This document shows, piece after piece, positions 22,430-35,300 of a stretch of 64,000 bases of DNA (position 1 is the stretch's first letter; each line of letters begins with the position of its first letter). Both the position numbers and the translations under genes were made by a program. This DNA comes from Brasenia schreberi. Lineage: Eukaryota > Streptophyta > Magnoliopsida > Nymphaeales > Cabombaceae. The stretch lies in the NCBI GenBank assembly GCA_036023115.1, contig JAYKKT010000041.1, positions 2,508,501-2,572,500 on the forward strand. Reading direction: 5' to 3'. The notes under the pieces are model-generated. The model saw only the letters and a list, made by a program, of their open reading frames with translations. It was not told where the DNA came from and ran no database searches.

Positions 22430-24052
22430 ATGGCCTGTCTTAAATTTTTTGCGAGTTCGATGTGGTAATATCAACCTGTACTGTGGTTGAACTGATTTTG
22501 TTTATATTTTCCTGCAATATATAACAAGAATTTTCATCTCTGGTCCTGGCAAGCAAGCAAATTGCTCGATCATACTCTCAAATTCTGTTTGTTTTTCAAC
22601 TTTGAATATCATGTTGCTTCTGGGTTAAGAGCTTTTTCCACAGCATTTGGTTGATTGGATGGCGACTCATGCTCAAGGTTGAGAGTTAAGAGTACTTGCA
22701 CCTGGCTTCGTCCTCCCTCATTGACTATACAACTGTACGCAGCTATACCTGGGTTCAGTATCCCAATCATATGAATTAATGTAATTGGTTAAACTGACGA
22801 GGGACATCAACTGTTTTCTGACAGATTCAACTAAATTTTAAAGTGGCATTGTAATTAATGTTTTGTCGAGTCCAAATGGTTAATTATCGCATAGGTTGTA
22901 GATCAAGGCAGAAATAAAGGTGGAATGAATAGTCAGATCAGAAAAACATCAGAACAGACCCACAATGAGGCTACTAGAGATGAAGTTACTAGTGGCTAAC
23001 CTATTACGTGGGAGTTGAAGCGGTTGCGTCACTCGAATATGAGAAAAATCTAAGAATCTATATAAGCTTGCTGTTTCTCTCAAAATTGTATAGGTCGCCT
23101 CACCTGAATTCCACCCAATTAGGCAGATACACTTAGAAGGCCTCAAACGGACATGGCTGGTTTGGAACCAACCCAAAAGTTGCAACCAAGACTAACGATT
23201 CATTCCAGTTCCACCACCTTCCATGCAATCAAAAGCAGACTGGAATGGGCGGTGCCAAACCATAGATTTCATAATTTTCTAAAAGTTGTTTTTAAAATCC
23301 AAATTTTAATGTTTTTTCCTATAGGGTGTTTAGCACTTGCACCGAGACCAGAACCAAAACTAGAACCATCAGGTCTTGGTTCCTGGTTCCACGAAAACCA
23401 GAACAGGCCATCTTCTCAAAAAGTGACTACAAAAGGTAAGGAGCTAACCATAAAAAGGCAAAGTTGGAAGAAAATAAGATTTTACTCCTTAAAAGTAAAC
23501 GTCAAAATGGCAGCAGAGAAAGCATAAAGGCTCGGTTTAAATGCATTAAGCTTAGTGAGATTATTTGGAGTCCCAGGTAGTCAAATGCATCCCCAAATGC
23601 TTTGACGCTTAGTTCTGACATGAAAATGGCTCATTCATGTGAACAATGTTTGTCATTGCAGTGCCTTTCGTCAAACTTGTTTGCTTGACGTACTCATGAA
23701 CTTATCGGATATCCTGATACTTAAGGCAGAAGAGAAGAGCATGTTGAACGTTCCAAGCTGAATGTCAAGAGTTCAATACCAGGGCATGCATCTAGTACAG
23801 TTGTCTACAGCTTACCTATCAAAGAAAACTTCTAAAATGTGATCAAAATTGCCAGTATAATTTAGATTGACGAAATTCTACATATACAAGAATGTTTTAC
23901 ATTTCTCGATTGAGGAAAAAAATCCACTAGTCCAGGATATTCTTTCTCAAGAAAGGAAAAGGGAAAGATGGATGCTTAAGAATCATCCAACTGCATCAAA
24001 TGAATTAGGAATAACATACCATCCTAGAAACTGCAAAGAATTGGTGTTGAGG
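22430..24052. other. 3' flank of the chromomethylase, possible decayed MITE
   Basis: Lies downstream of the chromomethylase stop codon. The segment 23150-23412 begins GGACATGGCTGGTTTGGAAC and ends near GGTTCCACGAAAACC...GGCCAT. This resembles the TAGACATG...GGTTCC MITE family at 26791 and 55882, but without clear target duplications. The rest has no recognised feature. Confidence 0.35.
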
Positions 24053-25664
24053 TCAACTGTTCTCGTTGAGCACTTCAATTTCGGCTGATTCACAAGAAAC
24101 TCTGCACAAAGAATGAGGAAATTTAGTGGGGAGGATCATGACAGGTTGGTTGTTAGACATCCCTTGATGAGCCAATCCCAATGCATATCCTAATGCCCTA
24201 GCGACTGGAACTGCAACAGCATTTCCAACTTGGATGTATCTGAAAAAACGAGAAAATGAATAGATGAGAATCATATGAATTATAAGGACAAAAACTTACA
24301 ATTGCCAAGACAACAACACATTCTTGTGGTTACACAAAAGTTGCAGTATTTGGGCAACAGAACTGTGTGTGCGGGGGTGCTCACGTGTTTGTACACACTG
24401 CTGTACTTTGTGTGAGTTTTCATAATGCTCTATCGGCGTCCCTATCATATAAGCTGATCGAAACGCAAAGAACAATATAGCAATTACAACTTCATTGTCA
24501 ATAGTACTCTCCCGTCCTGTTTGTTTGCATAGAAGGCTCTCGGCTTTAAAGTGTTACCTTCTCACACAACATTTATGAACTCCAAAAATCTAGTTTTCGA
24601 GTATTATAATCTTCTCAAAATCTATGATCTTTTATTCCATCATTTCTGGTTAGGTGATTTATCTTTCATTGACAATTATTTCAATGTAAGCAAAATGCCA
24701 ATCAATTCAATAGATTTTATTGTTGAATCCAATAAAAAGAAGAAAAGACTTCCAACTTAGTAGAATGTAAGCTTGATCATTTCGTTACTTCAGAGGACAT
24801 AGAAATTAAGATTGATACACATTACATCCCTCACAAGAAAAGTTTTAAATAGCTAAGATCAATTTTTCAAAATCATGAAAAAATTGATAGAGATGTTAAG
24901 CATAGAATTAATGTTTAAAATGGAGAGGGGCATTGAGTAGTCTGTGTGAAAAGAAGATACCATTAAAGTTGAAGGTAAATATTATAGAGCAACAATTAGA
25001 CCAGCTATGTTTTATGGTTATGAGTGTTGGGCAGTTAATCATCAACATGTGTAAAAGATGTATGTTGAGATAGATGAGTGGTCACACAAGAAAAGACTGT
25101 ATACATAATGAGATTATTAGAAACCAATTAGAAGTAGCACCAATAGAGGTTAAAATGAGAAGAAATTGTTTAAGATGGGTTGACGACTAAAGGACACTAC
25201 TGTAAGAAGATATGAAAAACTAGATTATGAAAATCTTAAAAGAAGAAAAAGGCGACCACAAAAGTGTTGAAAAGAAACTATAGTTTATATTGAGTTAACT
25301 GCTAGCATGGCACATAATAGGACTCTATGGAAACAAAGAATTATGTAGTCGAAGGCTTAGTTGTTGTTGAATCAATTTAAAGAAAATCTATAATGACCAT
25401 ATGGAACTCCCAAACAACAGTAACTTAACTGATCACTAATTTTAAAATACTCTATAAAACTTAAAATCCCATGAACTGAGATACCCCAATTAACAATGTT
25501 GTGCACATCTATGTCCCTAATGAACATCATAAAATAAAGATGGAGCTCAAGGATACAAGATGAAGGCCCATAACCGTAAGTAAAAGAACAAGGAAGAAAA
25601 GAGGAGAAAGAGGACAACGAAGAAAAAGGAAGTGGAAGTAAAGGTAAAACTAGACGGAAAGCAC

Positions 25665-25729
<65 letters not shown>

Positions 25730-26325
25730 TTTCTATAGCCAAGACAGCTTAAGTGGTCCCTCGGAGCCAGTTTAGGAAATTTTGTGCGCACTTAAGCAGG
25801 CTTATTGTATTTTCACTAAAATAGGGCACCTAAGGAGGAAGGAGAGCACCAACCCTACAAAAGCACGGTAGTAGCAGCTAGTCACATAGCGTTTCTTTAG
25901 CAAATGATAAATACAAAATAAATGTGCTGGATAATTTAAACTTTGAGTTAGAAATTGGTATTCCAGCGAACAATAAGAACATGAACTCCATTATTTACTT
26001 GATCTCCTTTTTCTGTTACAACCAGAAGCCAAAGCCTAACATACACACAAGCAAGCATGCCCTGGTAATCGAACTCACCACCAGTGACGTGGGAGTGAGC
26101 GGTAAACTCTTAGATCATCATGAAAACCAGTTAAAAGTACGAGGCGATTTAGTTCTTTATAAAACAATAAGGCATGTAAGTCCACATATTCCAAGATTGT
26201 AGAATCGGCCGAAAAGTTTACCTCTCTTTGATTGGCCCACAAAGTTTGTAATAATCTGGAAATCCTTGCAGCCTAGCGTTCTCCCTTATCGACAATACCC
26301 TATCTTGCACGGGGTGTATAATGAC
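24053..26325 (-). CDS. CMT3: Chromomethylase exons 20-21: motifs IX-X and C-terminus
   Basis: Exon 20 encodes [20 protein letters not shown] (motif IX). Exon 21 encodes [18 protein letters not shown] (motif X, residues 1022-1039) and a ~43-residue tail ending at a TGA at 24053. The codon for Arg1021 is split by intron 20, which holds a truncated RTE LINE, a 56-bp (GA)n run and a SINE. Confidence 0.93.
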
Positions 26326-29300
26326 CTATAAAACCCAGGAAAAAAGCGCTGATGAATGCCATGTTATACAACTCAAATGTCGTTTATAATGGAAGTTCAT
26401 ATCATTACGAAAACCTGGTTATGTGGTTCTGCTCTTGTCACCACTGTTGGAACAGTTTCATCCCACCACAGCCGACCAAACGGTCTGCACCAGAAGTCGA
26501 TAAGAATATTATGGTGTGTATGGTGTTCAGCTCCACATATGCAGCGAAACGCTGCCTATGAGTAACCAGTGGACCAAAAATTAAATGTGGAAAACATTTA
26601 GTCATTGACAATGGACTCTTAAACAGTAAAAGAAATGCATATGCAACACATTTCAAGAAAACGAATCAATTTAATCAATCTCTCAAACATCACGCTAAGA
26701 CCTAAATTTGTCACTAGTTTAGTAACACTAAACAATTAAAGAAATTGAAATGGATGAATTTCTTCAATATGCCTCAGTTGTCACTCACATTAGACATGGC
26801 ATAATCCAAGTAAATCAAGACCAGGGGTTCCGGGTTTGACTCAGAACCATGAACACTAGCCAAAACGACTCATGTTTGCACCGAAAAACAGACACACGCA
26901 TTACCAAAAGCAGCAGTGCCCGGTTAGGTAACAGTTCCAAGCCCGATTGGCTGGTTTGCAGGTTCCAACTAAAATTGTTGGGCCGGTTTTGAACCGACCA
27001 TGCCTAACTTATATAATAAGTATGACTGCTGAAAGGTCACCATTTAGCGAAAATAAGTTGATCGTTTTAGCAAAATCGATTGAGATCTTAAGATTTTTTT
27101 CATAATTAAAGAAAAGAAATAGCAAAAAACACAGAAATAGATGAAAAACAAGCATAAGGAAAGAGGGGAGTAAGTCTTCCGATTGCTAAATGATCAAGAC
27201 AAAGGTGTAAATACAATTGAATTAAAAATGGGCAGGTACCAGAAAACTCCAAACCAAAATTACATCTAAATTCTAGAAATCAAAACATCAACTTGACATT
27301 CAATATCAGATTCCACCATCACATAGACAACCATAAGCAAGATAAGATCCACGACTAAGTCGACATAAATTCCACCATAAAGCATCATACGCAGTTGGCA
27401 GACACTTAGGTACCTGAGCACCTGTGAATGCCGAAGGCGCATATGCGGGCACATATGTGTGCATTTGACAACACTAAAATAGTCCTTCCCAAAAAAATTT
27501 ACAATAGAGAAACCAAACTTACTTTGTAGATCTTCCTTTCACAAATGACATGGCATAATCTGGTACCTGTTTTAGTAAGCAATCATCTCAGCGAGATATT
27601 CATTGGAATCATGTAAAACTTCACAACCACATAAAAGGTCATACCAATGGTTTCCCCGAAGGTAATAGAACCCTCTGTAGATTAGGATCCCATTGAACAA
27701 CATTATCAGGACCAACTAATACACCAGGTAGATCTCTAAAATTTGCACCCTGTAAAGGAGATAAACAAATACTATTACATTTCCAACAAACATCATAACA
27801 GAAGCAGTGATAATTAGAAAACTACCAAGCATAGCATGATAAGAGCAAGAGTAGCAAGAGTATATGCACCTTTCTCTTCGGAATCTCTTTAACTCTAAGA
27901 TAATCATCCATGTTAAGTTGAAGTGGTTGGTGATCAAGGAGCATTCCCTTTGTAGGCATTTTTTTCACAATTGATGTGCAGCTTGGCAGATCTGTATGGA
28001 AGAAAGAAATAAAACAGATTTTGCCATTGACATTAACAGTTGATGATATACTTAAAGCAAAAAAAAAAACTTCTCAAGTTACAAACGATGACCAAAAAGT
28101 TCACAATAATTGTGAATAAGCAATGTAGTGCACCTTCGGAACATAAAACATACTTATAAAATGAGAGAGTAAACACAGTGACGAATAATGATATTAAACA
28201 ATTTCGTCATTTTTGAAAGCAAAAGAAAAAAATCATCTTCTTTGAAATCACTGCACTGGAAACTGTTATGGCAAACATGAGCTCACCAGGTCGGCTAGCT
28301 CTAATGTATCTCTGGAACTCTGTCTGTGGTGGCTTCCCATATGGCATTTCATCGTGTTCTTCATCGTTTGAAATCTGAATGCAATATACACAAGATTAGA
28401 AGATTGTGGTGACCAAATATCTTTCCTATGGAAGCAGGATCTCACCGCAGGCAAGTCAGAAATGGCATCTCCAAGAAGAAGTGCGTCCTTCAATTTGTGA
28501 GGTTGACTTTCATCATATCCAACAACATTTTGCTAGATAATTTTCAATGTCACAAAACATTAGTTGCTGCAAGAATTTGTAAATGAACTCCCAAATCTCA
28601 AGAGAAGTCAGCATTATGATTTCAATAACATGTTGCAGTGTAATATTCATAATATAACAAATGTGCAAGTCTTTTTGCAAAAGACTCATGGAATGTTGCA
28701 TTTTACTGGCACAAAAAATGTAATTAACAAATGATATGGTTGAAAACACCCAACAACAAAGAGTCTTTCGAATAATACATGTTCCTAAGAGATATTTATG
28801 CTATTGGACAACAAAGATTTTCACTGAAGGACAGGCTGTTGGTAGTTGATGGGAATGGTTTTGGCACTACAAAATGATCCAAAGATCATACGGTGTGCCA
28901 ACATTACCATCAAAAAGTTGCTTTCGCCAAAACCAAGAATTAGGGGCAAGACTAACGCACTTGGAAACAAATCAACAGAGATGGTAGTGTTCCAAAGATC
29001 CGAAGCAGGTGATATTTTGGAAGCTTGCATCTCAAGCAATCAAACATAATTCCAAAGATAGGATTAATGTCAACATATCAAAGACCAAGTGTGAGCAATT
29101 TAACTAGTAAATGCTTATATATCACATGGTTACCACCAAACCAGATAATATTGAAACACAAGTTCAATATGGGAATGATATGAGAGTGGGGACCTTTACA
29201 GAGGAAAACAGGAAGGCCAGACCTATATCAAGAAACAATAGCAATGAATACGAGAATTCTATCACTGCACTATTGGTATTTCTTCACGATTTTGAACTCA

Positions 29301-32300
29301 ATACTTGATGCATCAACTCTTAAGCATCTCTATTTCAAACCTTTTCCAAGGTCCTATGATTATATAGACACATGAAAGGAGGATGTCCAAATATGTATAC
29401 CCCCATATATGGAAGGTTACAATAGCCCCATGACTTCGGGAGAAGGGATACTCATCAAAAGGTTACAAGAAAAAATTAGTTTGGTACATGCAAAATTGAA
29501 CATAACATTTGTTAATATATGCCATTCCAACCTATTCAAAAGAGTCAGTGTAAACTTATCAAGGTTGCTAAATCTATATGACCAAATAATATTCTTTTGG
29601 AAAATCGTGGGAGAGGTTTGTATCACTTACCTAAAAAGATTAATTAATAAAGTATAGGAAAACCAAAACATGCATGAGAAATACAAGAAGAGTACAATTA
29701 TACCAACATAAAAAATATATATTCAAGATTGTACAAATTATCAAGGTATAAAGTTGATAAGTCATACAATGAAATTATGGGGGGGAATTTATAAACAAAG
29801 GTTACATATATCAATACAACTAAACCAATTTGGATTCATAGCAGAGACATCTATTATTAAGGCTATTCATCTATTGAAACATCTTATTGAATATTTTAGA
29901 ACAAAAACAAGAACTTTCATATGATATTTGTTGATTTAGAAAAGGCTGAAAAAAGGGCACCAAGAGATATTTGTTGGACAACCTTGGAAAAGAGTGGCAT
30001 CCCATTGAAGTACATCAATCTCATTATGTATGGTGGTGCACAAATATGTAGTGAAAGAATGATGGATTTCTTTCAAGTTAAAACTAGATTACATCAAGGA
30101 TCAACTTCAACCCGTATTTACCATATTCAAGATAAAGTGTCTTGGTATTTGTCATTTGTGGATGACATTGTGTTAGTAGACAATCTATAGCAAAACTTAA
30201 TGAGAAATTAGAATTATGGAGAGCAATGTCATAAAAAGCATATCAATGCTCGTATAGCAATGGGCATTGATACGCCTGGATCGTACCATATCATACGATA
30301 TGGTACGATACGTACACTTTTTAATTTTTTCATAAAAAATCAAAAAATATTAATAAAATTCAAAAAAATACATGAATTTAAATTAATGAATAAAACATAT
30401 ATAACAAAATCAATATTAAACAAAATAAAATCCAAAAACTTGATTTGAAACAAATAATTCTTAATAAATGACTATCACTCTATAACAATATTTAGAGAGA
30501 TTGTGAGAAGAGAATAACAAAGTTAAATAACATCCCATAATGAACACCCGTCCATACCATAACGTAAATATTGAATACCTTTAATTAATAAACATCAAAG
30601 TTATAAAGTTATAACTTACAATCATCCATAACAGAACGTTACAAAGTTATAATTACATTTAAAAGTTAAAACAATCATCCACAATGTGGATCATAATCAA
30701 CAAAAACATTATAATCGATATAATCAGGATAACCATCATCGTCTCCCCCCTCCTCCTCTTCCACAATTGAATTCGCCCATCTGACAACTTCATCTTCATC
30801 ATCTCCAACTCCAAGTTTTGCTTCAACTTAGAATGTCTCCAATTTTAATCCTCTAAATTGATGGGGGTTCCTCCTCTTAAACCCATTAATCAAGAATATC
30901 AATATTTTTGTAGCTCACGGGTCATATGGTACCCAGTGTTGTCTGACGCGTATCGTATCATGTATCGCTGGGCTCCACGATACGGGCGTATCGTATCGTA
31001 TCGTATCGTATCGTATTTTAATATTAAAATAATGTAAAAATAATTAAAAATTAATAAAAATAGTAAAAAATCGAAAAAAATCAAGAAAAAATCAGGAAAA
31101 ATCTGATAATTGCTTTAAATTCATATAATGTAAGTTTAGTACAGATTGAGCATTCAACATTGAACAATTGCATCCAAATTTATATATTTTGAATCCAAAA
31201 AATAAAATACAGACATAGTTTACACTTTACAGTACACTACAGTTACATATAATGTTACATTTTACAAATTGTAATCAAGATCATCAACTAAATAATCTTC
31301 ATCTTCTCCTTGTTGCAGATCCTCATCATCATCAGCCACGCCCACACCTTCTTCTTCAAAATCAAATTCTTCATCTCCATAATGTTGTTGCGCTCCTTCC
31401 AAATTAATCCAGGCAACGTCTTCTCCATAACGAAAAATCGCGGGTTTTCCTCGGACCGGGACCCTTTATAAGGGTCCCAGGGCGTATCGTGCGATACGGT
31501 GCGATACGCCTGCACCTGCGATACGGGGGCCCGTATCGTACGTATCGCACCGTATCGTACGATACGGTGCGATACAGACAACACTGATGGTACCTTTCTT
31601 GTCCTTGCATTCTTTTGCGTTTGTTTATAAAGAAAGAATATCTAAATTATAAAGACTATCAAATGCAATATAGTCATATCAATCATTCATTATTAATACG
31701 AAAGAAGCAACCAACAACAATACATATTTTAAAATCATTACCTTTGCCTTAATTTCATATTATATAGAATGTATACCAAATCATGCAGTCGAGCATGCTC
31801 CAGTATCTTACTATTTTTCGTGTGAATGCATTCGAAAAAGCTCAAATTTCTCTCGCACCTACTCGAACTACATGTTTGGCTCAATATACGTTGAGTAAAC
31901 CTTGCAAAGTTCGGTACGTCTACACCAAAGTGAGCACACCATTCATCTGAAATAAAACAGGATAATGATTAATAAGAAACACATCATGGATGATGATGAT
32001 GGTGATGGTGATGATGGTGATAATCCCGACTACGTTGATTATAATCTTTTATTGATTATGATACACATCATGGATGATTATAATTTGTTTTAACATTTAT
32101 TTGTAACTTTGTAACGTTCTTATCTTTGATGAGTGTATGTTATACTTATAACTTTGTTGTTTATTAAGTTAAACCCCAAATGTATTCAGTATTTAATTCA
32201 CATTAATGATATGTTATATATAGTATGGATGTTTTTAACTTCTTGTGGCCTTGTTTATAACTTCACTAGGAGATGTTTTTGTTATAGTATGGATGTTTCT

Positions 32301-35300
32301 TAATGTTATATATGTTTGGCTCATTAATTTTAATTTTTATATTTTTAAAAATCTTTTTATTTTTTAATACCAATTTTTCTTAAATCGTATTGTATAATAA
32401 AGTACGATATGAAACGATACAGGCATATCAGTGTCCAATGTAGTATGGTACCGATACAATTTTTACAACATTAATAGTTTCTCTTATTCAATCTATTGCA
32501 CTCAAATCTTAAAGCATTAACTCTATGCAAGATGCAACATATGGTTCGTCTAATACATCTTACCAAAGACCTATGTTGATCATTTCTCCAATCATCAGCC
32601 ATAATAGATCACATGTACTTTCATAACTCCCTAAATTAAGAACTCCATGCATTAACAATATAAACTCATTTTTGCAATAATATACTCCTTAAAGCATGAT
32701 AAGTAGGGACTTTATAACATGATCCCACGGTGGCAATAGCATCCACCACATTTTGAAATGAAAATGAGATTATAAAATTTAAAGGGAGACAATTTTCATA
32801 AAAAAAATTGGCACACTTAATCTAGTTTCTAAATTACCTCCTTTAAAGTCATAGTTGATCTAATGTCTAATTGAAATCTAAGAGTCATACATTGGAGAAA
32901 AAATGAAGGCATCCCAATACCTCTGGCTCCTCCTCTAGTACCCCTTGTAGGCATCGAAAAGTAGCACTTAGAGTGGAACAAGAGTAAATTCCACTAAAAC
33001 AACAACAACAACTAAGCCTTTTCTCATACTAGACGGGGTCAACTACATGAATTCTTTGTTTCCATAGGGCCCTAGAATGTGCCATGTTAGTCGTTAACTC
33101 ACAATAAACTAGATCATTCTTTATTGTTTCTTTCCAACACTTTTGTAGTCGTCCTCTACCTCTTTTAATACATTCCAAATTTAGTTTTTCATACCTTCTT
33201 ACTGGTTCTCCTTTTGATCTTCTTTATATATGTCCAAGCCATCTTAAACGATATTCTCTCATTTTATCCTCTATTGGTGTCACTCCTAATTTGTTTCTAA
33301 TAACATCATTATGTATACGGTCTTTTCTTATATGACCACTCATCCATCTCAAAATCTTCATTTCTGTCACAGACATCCTTGGTAAAGTAGATGATTAACT
33401 GTCAATACTCAAAACCATAAAATATGTCAGGTCTAATTGCTCCTCTATAATATTTACCTTTTAACTTTAATGGTATCATCTTATCACAAAGAATACCTTA
33501 TGCTTCTCTCTCTTTTAACTAATGAGCATTAATTCTATGCATAACATCTTCATCAATTCTTCGATCACTCTGAAAAATTGACCATAGTTATTTAAAATTT
33601 TCCTTTTGAGGGAAGAAATGTGTGTCAATTTTAATTTTTATGACCTTTGAGGTAACCAAATGATCAAACATACATTCCATATATTCTGTCTTTGTTCTCT
33701 ACTAAGTCGGAGGCCTTTGCTTTCTAATGTTTCTCTCCATAGTTCCAATTTTCTATTAACTTTTTCCTTAGACTCCTCCACTCACACAATGTTATCTACA
33801 AATAACATACACCAAGGTACTTCATCTTGAATATATTTTCTTAACTCATTAATCACCATTATAAATAAGTATGGAATTAAAGTTGATCCTTGATGTAACC
33901 CAATATTAACTTCAAAGAAGTCTATCATTCTTTTATGAGTCCTCACACATTTTTTGCACCATCGTACATGTCTCTTATAAGGTTAATGTATGTTAATGGG
34001 ATACCTCTTCTTTCCAAGATTCTCGAAAGAACCTTTATCGAAACCCTATCGTAAGCTTTTTCTAGATAATTAATATCATGCAAAGGTGTTTCTTTTTTGC
34101 TCTAAAATGTTTTATAAGACATCTCAAAAGGTTCATCGCTTCACAAGTAGATCTGCCTTACATGAATTCAAATTGATTCTATGTTGTAATTGATACTTGT
34201 CTTAACCTACGTTCAATAATTCTTTCCCACAATTTAATAGTATGGCTCATTAACTTGATACATCGATAATTCACATAATTTTGAATGTCTCCATTTACTT
34301 ATATATGAGTATAAGTGTACTCGCTCTTAATTCCTTCGGTATCTTTTGGTTTCTCTATATTTCATTAAATAGTCTTGTGAGCCAAGTGATTCCTATTTTA
34401 TCCTAGTATTTTCCAAACTTCTATAGGAATATTGTTTCATCCAAACGATTTACCACCCTTCATATGTTTAAGAGTCTCTTTGACTTCATTTTTTTAATAT
34501 GTCGATAGAAATTGTGGTTTATATACTTTTTTGATTTGGCTAACTCTCCAAAGCTAATACTAACATCTTTATTTTCAATAAAAAAAAACTTATAAAAATA
34601 GTTTTTCCACCTATTACTTATATCATCCTTTGCCACTAGAATTTTTTCATCCTCGTCTTTGATGCATCTAACATAATTAAGATCTTTAGTTTTCTTATCT
34701 CTAGCCCTAGCTATCCTAAAAATATCTCTTTCACCCTCTTTTGAGTTGAGTTTTTTATATAAATCCTCTCAAATTTTAGCTTTTGTTTCACTCACGGCTT
34801 TTTTCACTTTCTTCTTTGTTTTCTTATAAGCCTCTAAAGTTTCACTAGTTTTCTTAGCATAATGTAATTTGTAACATGCCCTCTTTGCCTTGATTTTATT
34901 TTGTACTACTTCACTCCACCACCAAGCTTCTTTTTGTGCCGGTACACCTCCTTAGATACACCTAACATATCTTTCGCCACTTTCCTAATATGTATAGCCA
35001 TGTTGTTCCACATATCACAAGATGTACCAACATAATTCCAAACATCTCCTTGAAGGACTTTCTGTTTAAATATATCTTATTTCTCGCTTTTGAAGTTCGA
35101 CCATTTAGTCTGAATAGCTTGATGCACTAGTTTCTTCTTTGTCTATTTTTTTACTTATAAATCCATAACTAGAAGTCGATGTTGGGTGGTTAATCTTTCT
35201 CCTAGAATTACCTTGCAATCTTTACAACATGCTCTATCATTTTTTCTACAAATAAAGTAATTAATTTGTGTTTATGATAAGCCACTCTTATAAGTAATTA

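Noticed and set aside
25372..25791. 139-codon minus-strand frame with a Ser-Leu run
   Set aside because: Caused by the (GA)n run within chromomethylase intron 20; no motif outside it.
30955..31580. Array of GTATCG repeats considered as a CRISPR-like or satellite array
   Set aside because: No regular spacer/repeat pattern; the blocks coincide with hAT termini in a eukaryotic genome.
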